Origin: Thiopseudomonas denitrificans
Lineage (GTDB): Bacteria; Pseudomonadota; Gammaproteobacteria; Pseudomonadales; Pseudomonadaceae
Assembly (NCBI RefSeq): GCF_002866065.1
Contig: NZ_LNJZ01000009.1
Span: 310,001-374,000 of the forward strand
Length of the DNA stretch: 64,000 nt
Direction: 5' to 3'
Part shown: in pieces, positions 50,374 to 60,455 of the stretch
How the letters are laid out: each line of letters opens with the position of its first letter
How positions within the stretch are numbered: position 1 is the first letter of the stretch
Program-made: the position numbers and the translations under genes
The notes under the pieces: generated by a model
Databases searched by the model: none
Told to the model about the DNA's origin: nothing
Seen by the model: only the letters and a program-made list of their open reading frames with translations

Positions 50374-50501
50374 TCTTGAGGGAGTAGTCTGCCGTGCCGT
50401 GCACGGTGCCTGCGTCAACATACTTGATCAACCGATCATGGCGCCGGCGATCCGATCACAGTGACCTGTAGTCACGTGATCCGGTTTGACGAGACTCATG
50501 A
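50374..50501 (+). ncRNA. yybP-ykoY manganese riboswitch
   Basis: The segment shows the family's conserved landmarks: GGGAGTAG (50380-50387), GTCAACATACTTG in the middle and GACGAGAC (50488-50495). TCTTGAG (50374-50380) and CTCATGA (50495-50501) can pair to close it, with one mismatch. Mn2+ binding is known for this class. It lies just upstream of a GDT1-family Mn exporter homologue, so it probably turns that gene on when Mn2+ is high. Confidence 0.88.
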
Positions 50502-50575
50502 TACGCGCAGCCACCGGGTGGATCGTTGCGTGTGTCATGGTGCTCGCAAACCTGATCCGCCCTCTGGAACCCGTC

Positions 50576-51151
50576 ATGTTTGAAGCCCTGTTCGTCTCCA
50601 CCGGTATCGTCACCCTGGCGGAAATCGGTGACAAGACCCAGCTACTGGCTTTCATTCTCGCTGCCCGTTTTCTCAAGCCTGTCCCGATCATCTGGGGCAT
50701 CCTGGTCGCCACCGTGCTGAATCATGCGCTGGCGGCTGCCGTTGGCAACCATGTCGCAAACTACTTCAGCGAAACCACCCTGCTGTGGCTTCTGGCTGCC
50801 AGTTTTCTGGCGGTAGCCGCCTGGACCCTGATTCCGGACAAAATGGATGATGGCGGCAGCCTGCTCAGCCAATACGGGCCTTTTGTCGCCAGTCTGGTTG
50901 CATTTTTTGTGGCCGAAATGGGCGACAAGACCCAGGTCGCCACGGTAATGCTGGCAGCCCAGTACCCCTGGTATCTGGCCGTGGTCGCCGGTACCACGCT
51001 GGGCATGCTGCTGGCCAACGTTCCCGTGGTGCTGGTCAGCAACTTTGCCGCAGCCCGGCTGCCATTGACGCTGATCCGCAGCCTGGCCGCCCTGTGCTTC
51101 CTGCTACTGGCCCTGTATGCAGCGATACGGGCCCTGGGCTGGCTGGCGTAA
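50576..51151 (+). CDS. TMEM165/GDT1-family Mn2+ exporter (MneA type)
   Basis: A 191-residue, six-helix membrane protein built from two homologous halves, each with the family motif (AEIGDKTQ and AEMGDKTQ). Bacterial members such as MneA export manganese. The riboswitch immediately upstream supports a manganese role. A TTG-initiated reading 90 bp upstream would run through the riboswitch; the ATG before FEALFVSTG is chosen. Confidence 0.9.
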   Translation: MFEALFVSTGIVTLAEIGDKTQLLAFILAARFLKPVPIIWGILVATVLNHALAAAVGNHVANYFSETTLLWLLAASFLAVAAWTLIPDKMDDGGSLLSQYGPFVASLVAFFVAEMGDKTQVATVMLAAQYPWYLAVVAGTTLGMLLANVPVVLVSNFAAARLPLTLIRSLAALCFLLLALYAAIRALGWLA

Positions 51152-51248
51152 AACGCCCATTACGCCGGCTGCAAATCTGCCTCCAGCCGGCAGCCCCGTG
51201 CTATGCTGCATGCCATTCTTCTCGCCGACAAAGGAACACCCCAGTCCC

Positions 51249-52268
51249 ATGGCCAAACGCATCCTGACCCGCCGCCAGAGCTGGCGCATTGACAAAATCC
51301 AGCAGGAGCGCATCGCCCGTGCTGAAAAGCGCGAAGCACGCATGCTCGACGAACTGCAAGGCGGCGAGCTGGGCCATGAACAGGAAGGACTGGTGATTGC
51401 CCACTTTGGCGTACAGGTGGAAATCGAGGCGCTGGAGGGCGATCTGCAGGGCGAGCACTACCGCTGCTACATTCGCGCCAACCTGCCGGCACTGGTCACC
51501 GGTGACCGCGTCATCTGGCGACCGGCACGGCAGGGTGCCGGCGTGATCATCGCCCAGCGCCCCCGGCGATCAGAGCTGTGCAGGCCCGACATGCGCGGCC
51601 AGCTCAAGCCGGTCGCGGCCAACGTCGACCAGATCGTGATTGTCTTTGCACCCTTGCCTGAGCCCCACGCCAACCTCATCGACCGCTACCTGGTAGCGGC
51701 CAGCCATGCCGGCATCCGTCCCCTGCTGCTACTGAACAAAGCCGATCTGCTGGATGGCGAACACGGCGGCAAGGCCCGCGAACTACTGGCCGTCTATAAA
51801 ACCCTGGGGTATGCCATTCTCGACGTGTCCGCCGAACAGGGTGACAGGCTGGAAACGCTGCAGGACCTGCTCAGGGACAAAACCAGTGTCTTTGTCGGCC
51901 AGTCCGGCGTAGGCAAATCATCACTGGTCAACCGGCTGCTGCCGGATGCGCAAATGGCGGTTGGCGCGCTCTCGGAACTGACCCACAAAGGCACCCACAC
52001 CACCACCACCGCCCGCCTGTTCCATTTTCCCTGTGGTGGCAGCCTGATCGACTCGCCCGGCATTCGCGAATTCGGCCTGGCGCATGTGGATGCCGCGGAT
52101 GTGGAAGCCGGTTTCATCGAGTTTGCCGACTTCCTTGGCCGCTGTCGCTTCCGCGATTGCAGCCACGAGCACGAACCCGGCTGCGCCCTGCTCGCTGCTG
52201 TCGACAGCGGCCATATCAGCTCACCCCGGCTGGAAAGCTTCCGCATGCTGCTGAAGAATATTGAATAA
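51249..52268 (+). CDS. rsgA: Ribosome small subunit-dependent GTPase RsgA
   Basis: Late 30S assembly GTPase. The 339 residues comprise an OB fold, a circularly permuted GTPase domain (G4 NKADLL precedes G1 GQSGVGKSS and G3 DSPG) and a C-terminal zinc motif with Cys/His in [14 protein letters not shown]. The ATG before AKRILTRRQ is chosen over a 44-residue extension crossing the intergenic gap. Proximity to motAB is typical for pseudomonads. Confidence 0.95.
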   Translation: MAKRILTRRQSWRIDKIQQERIARAEKREARMLDELQGGELGHEQEGLVIAHFGVQVEIEALEGDLQGEHYRCYIRANLPALVTGDRVIWRPARQGAGVIIAQRPRRSELCRPDMRGQLKPVAANVDQIVIVFAPLPEPHANLIDRYLVAASHAGIRPLLLLNKADLLDGEHGGKARELLAVYKTLGYAILDVSAEQGDRLETLQDLLRDKTSVFVGQSGVGKSSLVNRLLPDAQMAVGALSELTHKGTHTTTTARLFHFPCGGSLIDSPGIREFGLAHVDAADVEAGFIEFADFLGRCRFRDCSHEHEPGCALLAAVDSGHISSPRLESFRMLLKNIE

Positions 52269-52278
52269 AGGCCCCGGC

Positions 52279-53241
52279 CTAGCCTCGCCCCTGTTCAAGC
52301 TGTAGCAGACCATCCTCAAACAGGTTCATGCGCTCCCGCGCCGGCCTGCCTGCAGGCGCAGTCGAAGGCTGCGCTTCCGTACCGGCATCTGCCTCTTCAG
52401 CCTGCTCTTCCAGGTCCTGCTGGGCCTTTTTGGTCAGCACCACGATATCAATGCGGCGGTTGACCGGGCTATACGGATTTTTGCGGTCAAACAGCACCGA
52501 TGAGGCGTAACCGGCCACCCGCGCAACCTGGTTGTCCTCCAGGCCACCGGCATGCAGGGCACGGCGGGCCGCATTGGCCCTGCCGGATGACAACTCCCAG
52601 TTGCCAAAATCCGCCTGCCCCGAATACGGTTTGGCATCGGTGTGTCCGCCAATGCTGATCTTGTTGGGTACGCTGCGGATCGAACCGGCCATCATGTACA
52701 GGATGTCTTCAAAGTAGGTCTGCAGCCGGGCACTGCCCAGCGCAAACATCGGCCGTTTCTCGTCATCGACAATCTGGATGCGCAGCCCTTCCTGGGTAAT
52801 GGACAGGTGAATCTGCTCGCGATAGGGACGCAGCATGTCATTCTCGTCGACCTTGGCCTGCAGTTCCAGCAGCAGCATTTGCAGACGCTCCTGCTCCAGC
52901 TGTTCCATCAGGCCGTCAAGGTCCTCGTCAGGGTCCATTTGCGGCATTGAACTGTCTTCCGGCAGCTCCGGGTTCAATGTGTTATCCGGTGCCGGGGTCG
53001 GCGTACCGCCCAGATCGATCACATAGGGGCTGGCAGAGGAGCTGAAACCGATAGGGTCCTGAAAATAACCGGAAATGGCTTTTTTCTGCTCCGGCGTGGC
53101 CGATGACAGCAACCACATCACCAGGAAAAACGCCATCATGGCCACGGCAAAGTCGGCAAAGGCGATCTTCCAGGCACCACCATGGTGGCCGCCCACAACT
53201 TTCTTGACGCGCTTGATGATGATCGGCTGATTGGTACTCAT
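52279..53241 (-). CDS. motB: Flagellar motor protein MotB
   Basis: Stator protein that anchors the motor to peptidoglycan. The 320 residues carry one membrane span (about 25-46) with the proton-accepting Asp30 in FADFAVAMM, and a C-terminal OmpA-like domain (about 150-275). It starts 9 bp after motA. The tail is acidic and Ala-rich. Confidence 0.96.
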   Translation of the reverse strand: MSTNQPIIIKRVKKVVGGHHGGAWKIAFADFAVAMMAFFLVMWLLSSATPEQKKAISGYFQDPIGFSSSASPYVIDLGGTPTPAPDNTLNPELPEDSSMPQMDPDEDLDGLMEQLEQERLQMLLLELQAKVDENDMLRPYREQIHLSITQEGLRIQIVDDEKRPMFALGSARLQTYFEDILYMMAGSIRSVPNKISIGGHTDAKPYSGQADFGNWELSSGRANAARRALHAGGLEDNQVARVAGYASSVLFDRKNPYSPVNRRIDIVVLTKKAQQDLEEQAEEADAGTEAQPSTAPAGRPARERMNLFEDGLLQLEQGRG

Positions 53242-53250
53242 GACAGGTCA

Positions 53251-54102
53251 CTAACCGCCGCGCACGGCTTGCTCCAGCTCCGAGAAGCTGGGCCGGTGGC
53301 CGGGATACAGCACCTTGCGGCCAAATTCGACCGCAAGACTGGGCGGCATGCCGGACGCCGACGCTACCAGGGTCGCCTTGATCGCCTCATACAGGTTGAG
53401 CTCTTCTGCCGCATCATGATTGAGCGAGGAGGCCAGCGGCCCCATGAAGCCGTAGGCCGCCAGAATACCGAGAAAAGTACCAACCAGGGCCGCCCCCACG
53501 TGCTGGCCGATGGCACTTTGCTCGGCCTCGCCGAGCATCGCCATGGTAACGACGATACCCAGCACCGCAGCCACGATGCCAAAACCGGGCAGGCCATCGG
53601 CAACCTGGGTCACCGCATGCGCCGGGTGTTCCAGATCCGATTTGAGCGACTCCAGCTCCATCTCGAACAGTCCCTCGAACTCGTGCGGCGCCATGTTGCC
53701 GGAAGACAAGATGCGCAGATAATCGCAGACGAAGGCTGTCATCTGCTCATCTTTCAGCACCGCCGGGTACTTGCTGAATATCGCGCTGGCGTTCGGATCT
53801 TCGATATCGGCCTCGATCGCCATCATGCCTTCGCGGCGGCTCCTGTTCAGCACCTCGTAGAGCATTTTCAGCACGTCCAGATACAGCGCCTTGTTGAAAC
53901 GGCTGCCGAACATCTGCATTGATTTTTTCAGCACCCGTTTTGTGGTCGAAGCCGGGTTCGACTGTAAAAAAGCACCGAATGCCGCTCCGCCGATAATCAG
54001 CACCTCGAAAGGTTGCACAATGGCCATGATATGGCCGCCGGACAGGATATAACCACCCAGTACACAGCCCAGGACTACCAGTATGCCGACAATTTTAATC
54101 AT
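53251..54102 (-). CDS. motA: Flagellar motor protein MotA
   Basis: Stator subunit forming the proton channel with MotB. The 283 residues have four membrane helices (two near the N-terminus, two at about 170-220) and the cytoplasmic loop that contacts FliG. The N-terminus MIKIVGILVVLGCVLGGYI is typical. motB follows on the minus strand; the upstream gap to the HDOD gene is divergent. Confidence 0.96.
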   Translation of the reverse strand: MIKIVGILVVLGCVLGGYILSGGHIMAIVQPFEVLIIGGAAFGAFLQSNPASTTKRVLKKSMQMFGSRFNKALYLDVLKMLYEVLNRSRREGMMAIEADIEDPNASAIFSKYPAVLKDEQMTAFVCDYLRILSSGNMAPHEFEGLFEMELESLKSDLEHPAHAVTQVADGLPGFGIVAAVLGIVVTMAMLGEAEQSAIGQHVGAALVGTFLGILAAYGFMGPLASSLNHDAAEELNLYEAIKATLVASASGMPPSLAVEFGRKVLYPGHRPSFSELEQAVRGG

Positions 54103-54213
54103 TGTTTTTCACGTACACTCTAAGTTCTGATAAAAGCCAATGGCACCCTGATATTTGCTAACATCGGCCCATACGGGCAGCACTCCGGTTCGACGTTACA
54201 GGAATAGCACTCA

Positions 54214-55767
54214 ATGGGTCACAGTATACTCCAACCAAAACCACTAAATGAATGGTTAAAGCTTCTGGACCGCACTGCCCTGCCCGTTCATACCGGTCAA
54301 AAAGAGCGCGTACAGCGCGTGATGGCAAATCCGGACAGCTCATTGAGTGAAATATCACGGGCCATTACCGAGGCACCCAGCATTGCCCTGATCCTGTTTC
54401 GCGAAGCCAATCGCTCAACCAGCTACCTGTCAGAGCCTGCCCACAACCTGGATGTCGTGCTCAAGCGGCTTGGCATGGCACACTGTACCCGCCTGTTGTC
54501 ATCACTGATGGACGAAAGCAGGGTACCGATTCCGGCCAACCTGCGCCAGATCTGGCTGATCGGACAGCATGCCAACCGCCAGGCCAACACCCTGTTCGCT
54601 AACAAGATGGCCCGCCTGTGGCAGGAAATCCACTGGGGCAGCCTGCTGTTTTTTTCGCCCCTGTGGCCACTGCTGACACGCTACCCGGAATTGCTCCCCA
54701 TCTGGGAACAACGGGTGCTGGGCAATCAGGAGCCTGCCTACAAGGTCGAACGCGAGCTGCTTGGCGTCCCCCTGGTCAAACTGTGTCATGCCCTTGCCGT
54801 ACAATGGTCATTGCCGCAGTGGATCATCGACGGCTACGCCACACTGGGGAGCAACCGGCAGATGATGGCGCGGGCCCTGCATGTCGCCCGTCTGCACCAC
54901 GCCCCGCTTGAGCAACAGCGGCGGCTGGATGAACAAAAAGACCTGAATGCCTGGCTGGGCCAGCCAGCCAACAGCATCGTGCTGGCCAGCGGCCTGGCGC
55001 TGGCCAGTCACAATTCCTGGGGCGACAATCATTGCCTGCGCTGGCAGCGCCTGATCAGCCTCTATCTGCGCCAGCCGCTACCTGTCGTTCAGCAAAAAAA
55101 CCACCAGACCAGCGTCGAGCATGCACGGTACCTGGGCACGACCAACCTCTGGCATCCGGCACGTGCACTACTCTGGCCATGGAATGCCCGGCGGATCCCC
55201 CCCGCCCGCATGCCAGTCATGCCTCCCGCCGCCATGCAGGCCGAAAACCCGGGTAGCACCGCAAACGACAGTAGCAAACTGGACGTGGAACAATGGCGCG
55301 AGCAGGCCCGGCAACTCTTGTTGCGGCCTTCCCCGTTTCGCAACACCCTGCAGCTGCTGACCCACTATGCAAACATGCTGCAGCACGGTGCCCTGTCAAG
55401 AGTACTGATACTGCGTGTACAGCAAGCCAGTGACAGCCTGATGCCGGTATGCCAGCTCAACTACCAGTTTACCCTGCAAAAGCCGCTGGCCAGCCATGCC
55501 ACTAACCCGGTGTTCCGCCACGTTATGCAAAACCGGGACACACTGCATGTCCACGCCGGAAACCACGGCAAGATCACCGCACACCTGGATGCCGGCCTGC
55601 TGGCAACCCTTGGCGGCGACAACCTGGTCATGGGCAGCATCTGGCACAAGGACAAGCCGGTATTGCTGGTCATTGCCGATGACTGGGGACACCCGCTGTC
55701 GGCGGAAAGCCTGAAAGCCTTCAGCGCCAGCAACCGCTACCTGGAACAATCACTCAGCCTGCGCTGA
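54214..55767 (+). CDS. HDOD domain protein
   Basis: A 517-residue soluble protein with an N-terminal HDOD domain (about residues 15-225), a helical middle with Pro-rich linker (about 345-365), and a C-terminal part that may be GAF-like. HDOD proteins are signalling scaffolds related to HD hydrolases but usually lack catalytic His/Asp. CAGGAA lies upstream. It is divergent from motA; no specific function can be assigned. Confidence 0.82.
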   Translation: MGHSILQPKPLNEWLKLLDRTALPVHTGQKERVQRVMANPDSSLSEISRAITEAPSIALILFREANRSTSYLSEPAHNLDVVLKRLGMAHCTRLLSSLMDESRVPIPANLRQIWLIGQHANRQANTLFANKMARLWQEIHWGSLLFFSPLWPLLTRYPELLPIWEQRVLGNQEPAYKVERELLGVPLVKLCHALAVQWSLPQWIIDGYATLGSNRQMMARALHVARLHHAPLEQQRRLDEQKDLNAWLGQPANSIVLASGLALASHNSWGDNHCLRWQRLISLYLRQPLPVVQQKNHQTSVEHARYLGTTNLWHPARALLWPWNARRIPPARMPVMPPAAMQAENPGSTANDSSKLDVEQWREQARQLLLRPSPFRNTLQLLTHYANMLQHGALSRVLILRVQQASDSLMPVCQLNYQFTLQKPLASHATNPVFRHVMQNRDTLHVHAGNHGKITAHLDAGLLATLGGDNLVMGSIWHKDKPVLLVIADDWGHPLSAESLKAFSASNRYLEQSLSLR

Positions 55768-55852
55768 CACCGATACGGGGCCATCCCGGGACAGGACAAC
55801 ACCCGCGCTTGCTGCCGCAGGCAACGTCAACAGGCCTGACAGGTTTCGCCAG

Positions 55853-56800
55853 TTACAACTCCAGCACCAGCTTGCCATTGACCTGGTTGCTGGCCAGACG
55901 GGCAAACGCCTGTTCCGCATCGGCCAACCCGAACACCTCCCCGGCCTGCGGGTCCAGCTTGCCGGCAGCGAACAGCGGCCACACATTATCATGCAGCGAG
56001 GCCATCAGCCCGGCCTTGAAATCATCATCACGGGTACGCAACGTCGAACCGATCAAACGGATGCGCTTGCCCAGCAACTGGGCGAGGTCCAGTTCGACCC
56101 GGCGACCGCCCATCAGGCCGATATTGACCCAGCGACCGTCAACCGCCAGCATCTTCAGGTTCTGCACGGCATAACTGGCACCGACCGGGTCCAGAATCAC
56201 GTCAAAAGGGCCCAGCTCCTGCAGTCCCTCAATGCCATCACCACGGATCACGCCACCTTTGGCACCCAGGCCGACACAATAATCCAGTCGCTCCTGCGAG
56301 CCAACACTGACCCAGCAGTCGATATCCAGCGCCTTGCACAGCTGGATGGCCGCCGAACCCACGCCGCTGGCACCCGCATGGATCAGTACCCGGTCACCTT
56401 TTTTCGCCTCACCCAGCATGAACACGTTCAACCAGGCCGTGGCATATACCTCGGGTACCGCCGCCGCTTCCAGCAGCGTCAGCCCCGGCGGCAATGGCAA
56501 CACATGGCGGGCATCGACACACACCTCTTCGGCCATGCCGCCACCGGCCAATAACGCGCACACCAGGTCGCCAACCTGCCAGCGGCCACCTTCATCCGCC
56601 TCGATGATCTCACCGGCACATTCAAGGCCCAGCACGTCAGACACACCGGGTGGTGGCGGGTACAGCCCGGCCACCTGCAACAGGTCGGCACGGTTGACGC
56701 CGGTCGCCGCCACACGGATGCGCACCTGCCCGGCACCACGCAACGGAACAGCCACATCGACGATCGCCGGTTTTTTTTCAACTGCTTGTAAAGCTTTCAT
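55853..56800 (-). CDS. NAD(P)H-dependent quinone oxidoreductase (PIG3 family)
   Basis: A 315-residue zinc-independent medium-chain dehydrogenase with an N-terminal GroES-like domain and a Rossmann fold with GASGVGSAA nucleotide-binding loop. The VNRADLLQVAGLYPPPPG segment matches the p53-inducible PIG3-like quinone reductases. The physiological acceptor is unknown. It is convergent with the HDOD gene and divergent from prc. Confidence 0.9.
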   Translation of the reverse strand: MKALQAVEKKPAIVDVAVPLRGAGQVRIRVAATGVNRADLLQVAGLYPPPPGVSDVLGLECAGEIIEADEGGRWQVGDLVCALLAGGGMAEEVCVDARHVLPLPPGLTLLEAAAVPEVYATAWLNVFMLGEAKKGDRVLIHAGASGVGSAAIQLCKALDIDCWVSVGSQERLDYCVGLGAKGGVIRGDGIEGLQELGPFDVILDPVGASYAVQNLKMLAVDGRWVNIGLMGGRRVELDLAQLLGKRIRLIGSTLRTRDDDFKAGLMASLHDNVWPLFAAGKLDPQAGEVFGLADAEQAFARLASNQVNGKLVLEL

Positions 56801-56996
56801 TCTGCCTCCATAGTAGTGCGCAGGACACCTTGCCTTATGCCAGGATTTAGCACACCAGTGAACTCCCGGATCAATATACTACCTAACCGGCCATATCAGG
56901 GATGAAAACGCCATGGCCGTTAGCCGCTTTCCTGTCACCAGCCGGTTTGACCCGTAGTTTTTCACCCGGATTGCCAAACAGCCACCCAACCAAAGA

Positions 56997-59096
56997 ATGA
57001 AGCCTATGAAACTGCCCTCTCCGAGTATTCTGACAGCAGGCCTGTTTGCCCTGCTGCTGTCCCTGGGCGCCCAGGCTGTCAGCAAGCCTGACGACTGGGC
57101 ACATTTGCAGCCCGAACGCGAGCAGGTCATTGCCAGCCTCAATGTGGTCGAGTTGCTCAAGCGCCATCATTACGACAAACCGCCACTGGATAATGCCCGC
57201 TCGCAAAAAACCCATGCCAACTACCTGAAAAGCCTGGATCCGGCCCGCCTGCTGTTTACCCGGCAGGATATCGAACACTACAGCAGCTGGGAGTACCGGC
57301 ACGATGACTTCCTGCACAAAGGTGAGCTGGAACCCGGCTTCGAGCTGTACCGCCTGTACCTGCAACGTCAGTCACAGTACCTTGAGCAGTCACTGGAAAC
57401 CCTGAAAAACGGCGTGGCCAGCCTTGATTTCGACCGCGACGAGACGCTGGAAACCGATCGCGAGAAGGCACCCTGGCCGGCCGACATGGACGAACTGCAG
57501 GAGCTGTGGCGCAAACGCCTGAAAGACGAAGTGCTACGCCTGAAACTGGCCGGCAAGGACGAGGCGGCCATCGCCGAACTACTCACCAAACGCTATCGCA
57601 ACCAGCGCAAGCGCATGCAGCAGATCCGCAGCGAAGATGTATTCCAGACCTACATCAATGCCTTTGCCCAGACCTACGACCCGCACACCAGCTATCTGTC
57701 CCCGGAAAACGCGGAAAACTTCGACATCAACATGAGCCTGTCACTGGAAGGTATCGGGGCCGTGCTGCAGAACGACAACGAGCATGTCAAGGTCGTGCGT
57801 CTGGTTCCGGCCGGCCCTGCCGACAAGAGCAAACAGCTGGCTCCGGCCGACCGTATCATCGCCGTTGGCCAGGGCGACAAGGCACTGGTCGATGTCATTG
57901 GCTGGCGGCTGGACGAAGTGGTCAAGCTGATTCGCGGTCCCAAGGGCACCCAGGTCAGGCTGGAAATCATCCCGGCCAGCAATGCGCCCAACGACCAGAG
58001 CAGCAAGGTTGTCAGCATCATCCGCGAAGCCGTCAAACTGGAGGAACAGGCCGCCAAGAAGTCCATCCTTGAACTGGAGCAGGACGGTCACAAGGCAAAA
58101 ATCGGCGTGATCGAGATTCCGACCTTCTACATCGACTTCAAAGCCTACCGTGCCGGCACACCGGATTACAAAAGCACCACCCGCGACGTCAAGCGGCTGA
58201 TCAGCGAACTGCAAAAGGAACAGGTCGAAGGCATTGTCATCGACCTGCGCAACAATGGCGGCGGCTCCCTGCAGGAAGCCACCGAGCTGACCAGCCTGTT
58301 CATCGAACGTGGCCCCACCGTGCTGGTACGCAACAGCAATGGCCGTGTCGACGTACTGGCCGACGAGGAAGCCAGTGGTCCCTTCTATCGCGGCCCGGTC
58401 GCGGTACTGGTCAACCGCCTGTCGGCTTCGGCTTCGGAGATTTTTGCCGGCGCCATGCAGGACTACCACCGCGCACTGATCGTCGGCGGCCAGACCTTCG
58501 GCAAGGGTACCGTGCAAAGCATCCAGCCCCTCAACCATGGCGAACTCAAGCTGACGCTGGCCAAGTTCTATCGTGTTTCCGGCCAGAGCACCCAGCATCA
58601 GGGGGTGATTCCGGACATCCACTATCCGGCTCTGGTTGACGTCGAGCAGATTGGCGAAAGCGCCCTGCCCGAAGCCATGCCCTGGGACAGCATAAAGCCG
58701 GCCATTGCACCACGCAATGATCCGTTCAAACCTTACATGGATATTCTGCAGGCTCGCCACGATGACCGTACCGGACAGGACCCGGACTTTGTCTACACCC
58801 GCAAGCGTCTGGAGCTGGCTCGCCAACTGATGCAGGAAACCGTGGTCAGCCTGAAGGAAAGCACCCGCCGTGCCGAACAGGAGCGGATCGAGAAGCTGCA
58901 GCTTGACCTGGAAAACCAGCGTCGCGAAGTCAAGGGGGAGGAACTGCTCAAAGCCCTGAAGGACGAGGATGAAGAAGACAGCATCAACCCGCACGACAGC
59001 GACAACAAGGACCCGATGGACGATGCCTACCTGAAGGAAACCGCATACATCCTGCTCGACTGGACCAACCTGAACCAGGTTGCCCGTCACCCCTGA
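56997..59096 (+). CDS. prc: Tail-specific periplasmic protease Prc (Tsp)
   Basis: Carboxy-terminal processing protease that degrades periplasmic proteins with nonpolar C-termini. The 699 residues have an N-terminal signal (LTAGLFALLLSLGAQA), a PDZ domain (about 245-335), and a Ser-Lys catalytic site: SASASE (476-481) and Lys503 in TFGKGTV. A second in-frame ATG 9 bp downstream is an equally good start. The C-terminal tail is acidic and Lys-rich. Confidence 0.95.
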   Translation: MKPMKLPSPSILTAGLFALLLSLGAQAVSKPDDWAHLQPEREQVIASLNVVELLKRHHYDKPPLDNARSQKTHANYLKSLDPARLLFTRQDIEHYSSWEYRHDDFLHKGELEPGFELYRLYLQRQSQYLEQSLETLKNGVASLDFDRDETLETDREKAPWPADMDELQELWRKRLKDEVLRLKLAGKDEAAIAELLTKRYRNQRKRMQQIRSEDVFQTYINAFAQTYDPHTSYLSPENAENFDINMSLSLEGIGAVLQNDNEHVKVVRLVPAGPADKSKQLAPADRIIAVGQGDKALVDVIGWRLDEVVKLIRGPKGTQVRLEIIPASNAPNDQSSKVVSIIREAVKLEEQAAKKSILELEQDGHKAKIGVIEIPTFYIDFKAYRAGTPDYKSTTRDVKRLISELQKEQVEGIVIDLRNNGGGSLQEATELTSLFIERGPTVLVRNSNGRVDVLADEEASGPFYRGPVAVLVNRLSASASEIFAGAMQDYHRALIVGGQTFGKGTVQSIQPLNHGELKLTLAKFYRVSGQSTQHQGVIPDIHYPALVDVEQIGESALPEAMPWDSIKPAIAPRNDPFKPYMDILQARHDDRTGQDPDFVYTRKRLELARQLMQETVVSLKESTRRAEQERIEKLQLDLENQRREVKGEELLKALKDEDEEDSINPHDSDNKDPMDDAYLKETAYILLDWTNLNQVARHP

Positions 59097-59117
59097 CAGG
59101 CCACGTACCTGCTACCG

Positions 59118-59144
59118 CCGCCAGTGCCCCTGAGGCACCGGCGG
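59118..59144. terminator. Hairpin between convergent prc and pdxB
   Basis: CCGCC-A-GTGCC (59118-59128) pairs with GGCAC-C-GGCGG (59134-59144) around a 5-nt loop, with one mismatch. It lies in the 56-bp gap between the two stop codons. A uridine tract is lacking on either strand, so function as a bidirectional terminator is only possible. Confidence 0.4.
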
Positions 59145-59152
59145 ATCCTGAT

Positions 59153-60322
59153 TTACACTACTTGCCAGGGCATGCCCAGCGCATCAGCTGCCTGCTGCAG
59201 TGCCGAACTGCCGGTCGGCAGGCACAGGCAGGTTGCCTGCATCTCGCGCCGTACCGGATATTGCTTGCGCAAACGGTCAAACGCCGCAGCCCGCTGTCCG
59301 GCATCATCCAGCAGCAGTGTCGCACGCAGCGCGGCATCATCTGTCAGCGGATCATAGAACAGCGCCGGCAGCCGCTGCAGCAACTGTGCCGCCGTCAGTG
59401 AGCCACCTGCCGCAAGGGAACTGATTTCCGCTGCCGGATACACAATCGAAGCCCCCTCTTCCAGGCCAAAATGCCGGCAAAACGCCCGGTAGATCATTTC
59501 GGTACCCCGAATCTTGCCGTCCAGGCTGTAACCGGCGATATGCGGCGTTGCCAGCTCGCACAGTGCTGCCAGCTGCGGGTCGACTACCGGCTCGTGCTCC
59601 CAGACATCCAGCACCACCGCCAGGTCATCACGTTGTCGCAATGTGCCCAACAACGCCGTATTGTCGATCACCGGCCCGCGCCCGGCGTTGATCAGCCAGC
59701 TGCCGGGCCTGAGCCGCGCCAGCTGCGATTCGCCCAGCAGGTGACGGGTTGGCCAGTCTCCGTCCAGCGTCAGTGGCGTATGCAGGCAAATCACATCACA
59801 GTGCTGCAGCAGCTCGTCCAGACTGACAAACTGCTGGCCGTAGCAACCAGACACCCCGGGTGCCTTGCTCCCGTGCTGACGTGGCGGGTCGCAAAGCAGC
59901 ACCGACCAGCCCAATCCGCTGAAAACATTGGCCAGCCGCTGGCCAACCTCTCCCGCTCCAACAATCCCGAAACAGCGCTGTGCCAGCGCCGCCTGCCGGC
60001 GCATGGACAGCAGCCGCAGGGCCGCCAGCACATACTCGACCACCGAACGCGCATTGCAGCCCGGCGCATTACTCCAGGCAATACCGTTATCCGCCAGCCA
60101 GGCGGTATCAAGGTGGTCGGTGCCGATGGTACAGGTACCGACAAACCTGACATTGCTGCCCTGCAATAATGCGGCATCAACCCGGGTCACCGAACGCACA
60201 ATCAACGCATCGGCATCCCGTACGTCAGCTGTAGCCAGGGCACGTCCGGGTAACCTTTTCAGCTCTCCGTGCCGGGCAAACACATCAGCGACCGGGATAT
60301 TCTCGTCTGCAACAATACGCAT
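59153..60322 (-). CDS. pdxB: Erythronate-4-phosphate dehydrogenase
   Basis: NAD-dependent D-2-hydroxyacid dehydrogenase in pyridoxal phosphate synthesis. The 389 residues include the MRIVADENIP N-terminus, the GAGEVG nucleotide loop, LINAGRGPVIDN, and HIAGYSLDGKIRGT, which supplies the catalytic His, followed by the PdxB-specific C-terminal dimerisation domain. It is convergent with prc and is preceded by the cheR terminator. Confidence 0.95.
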   Translation of the reverse strand: MRIVADENIPVADVFARHGELKRLPGRALATADVRDADALIVRSVTRVDAALLQGSNVRFVGTCTIGTDHLDTAWLADNGIAWSNAPGCNARSVVEYVLAALRLLSMRRQAALAQRCFGIVGAGEVGQRLANVFSGLGWSVLLCDPPRQHGSKAPGVSGCYGQQFVSLDELLQHCDVICLHTPLTLDGDWPTRHLLGESQLARLRPGSWLINAGRGPVIDNTALLGTLRQRDDLAVVLDVWEHEPVVDPQLAALCELATPHIAGYSLDGKIRGTEMIYRAFCRHFGLEEGASIVYPAAEISSLAAGGSLTAAQLLQRLPALFYDPLTDDAALRATLLLDDAGQRAAAFDRLRKQYPVRREMQATCLCLPTGSSALQQAADALGMPWQVV

Positions 60323-60352
60323 GTTCTGCTCCGCCTGCTTTCAGTCACTTGC

Positions 60353-60393
60353 AAAAAGAAAAAGGGCTGCGTGTTGTCACCAACAGGCAGCCC
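60353..60393 (-). terminator. Rho-independent terminator of cheV-cheR
   Basis: On the minus strand GGGCTGC (from 60393) pairs with GCAGCCC (to 60364) and is followed by TTTTTCTTTTT. It lies in the gap after cheR, before pdxB, and insulates the two transcripts. Confidence 0.88.
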
Positions 60394-60455
60394 TGACATC
60401 CATCGAAACACCGGACATGCCGGCAAGCGGTCTTATGCCATGCCGGCAGCCATCA

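Noticed and set aside
54103-54213. FliA (sigma-28) promoter for motA, suggested by GCCGAT on the minus strand
   Set aside because: No TAAAG-like -35 element at 14-16 bp upstream of it.
57741-59090. 449-codon open frame antisense to prc
   Set aside because: Composition is that of a shadow frame in GC-rich coding DNA; prc has full-length homology and catalytic motifs on the other strand.
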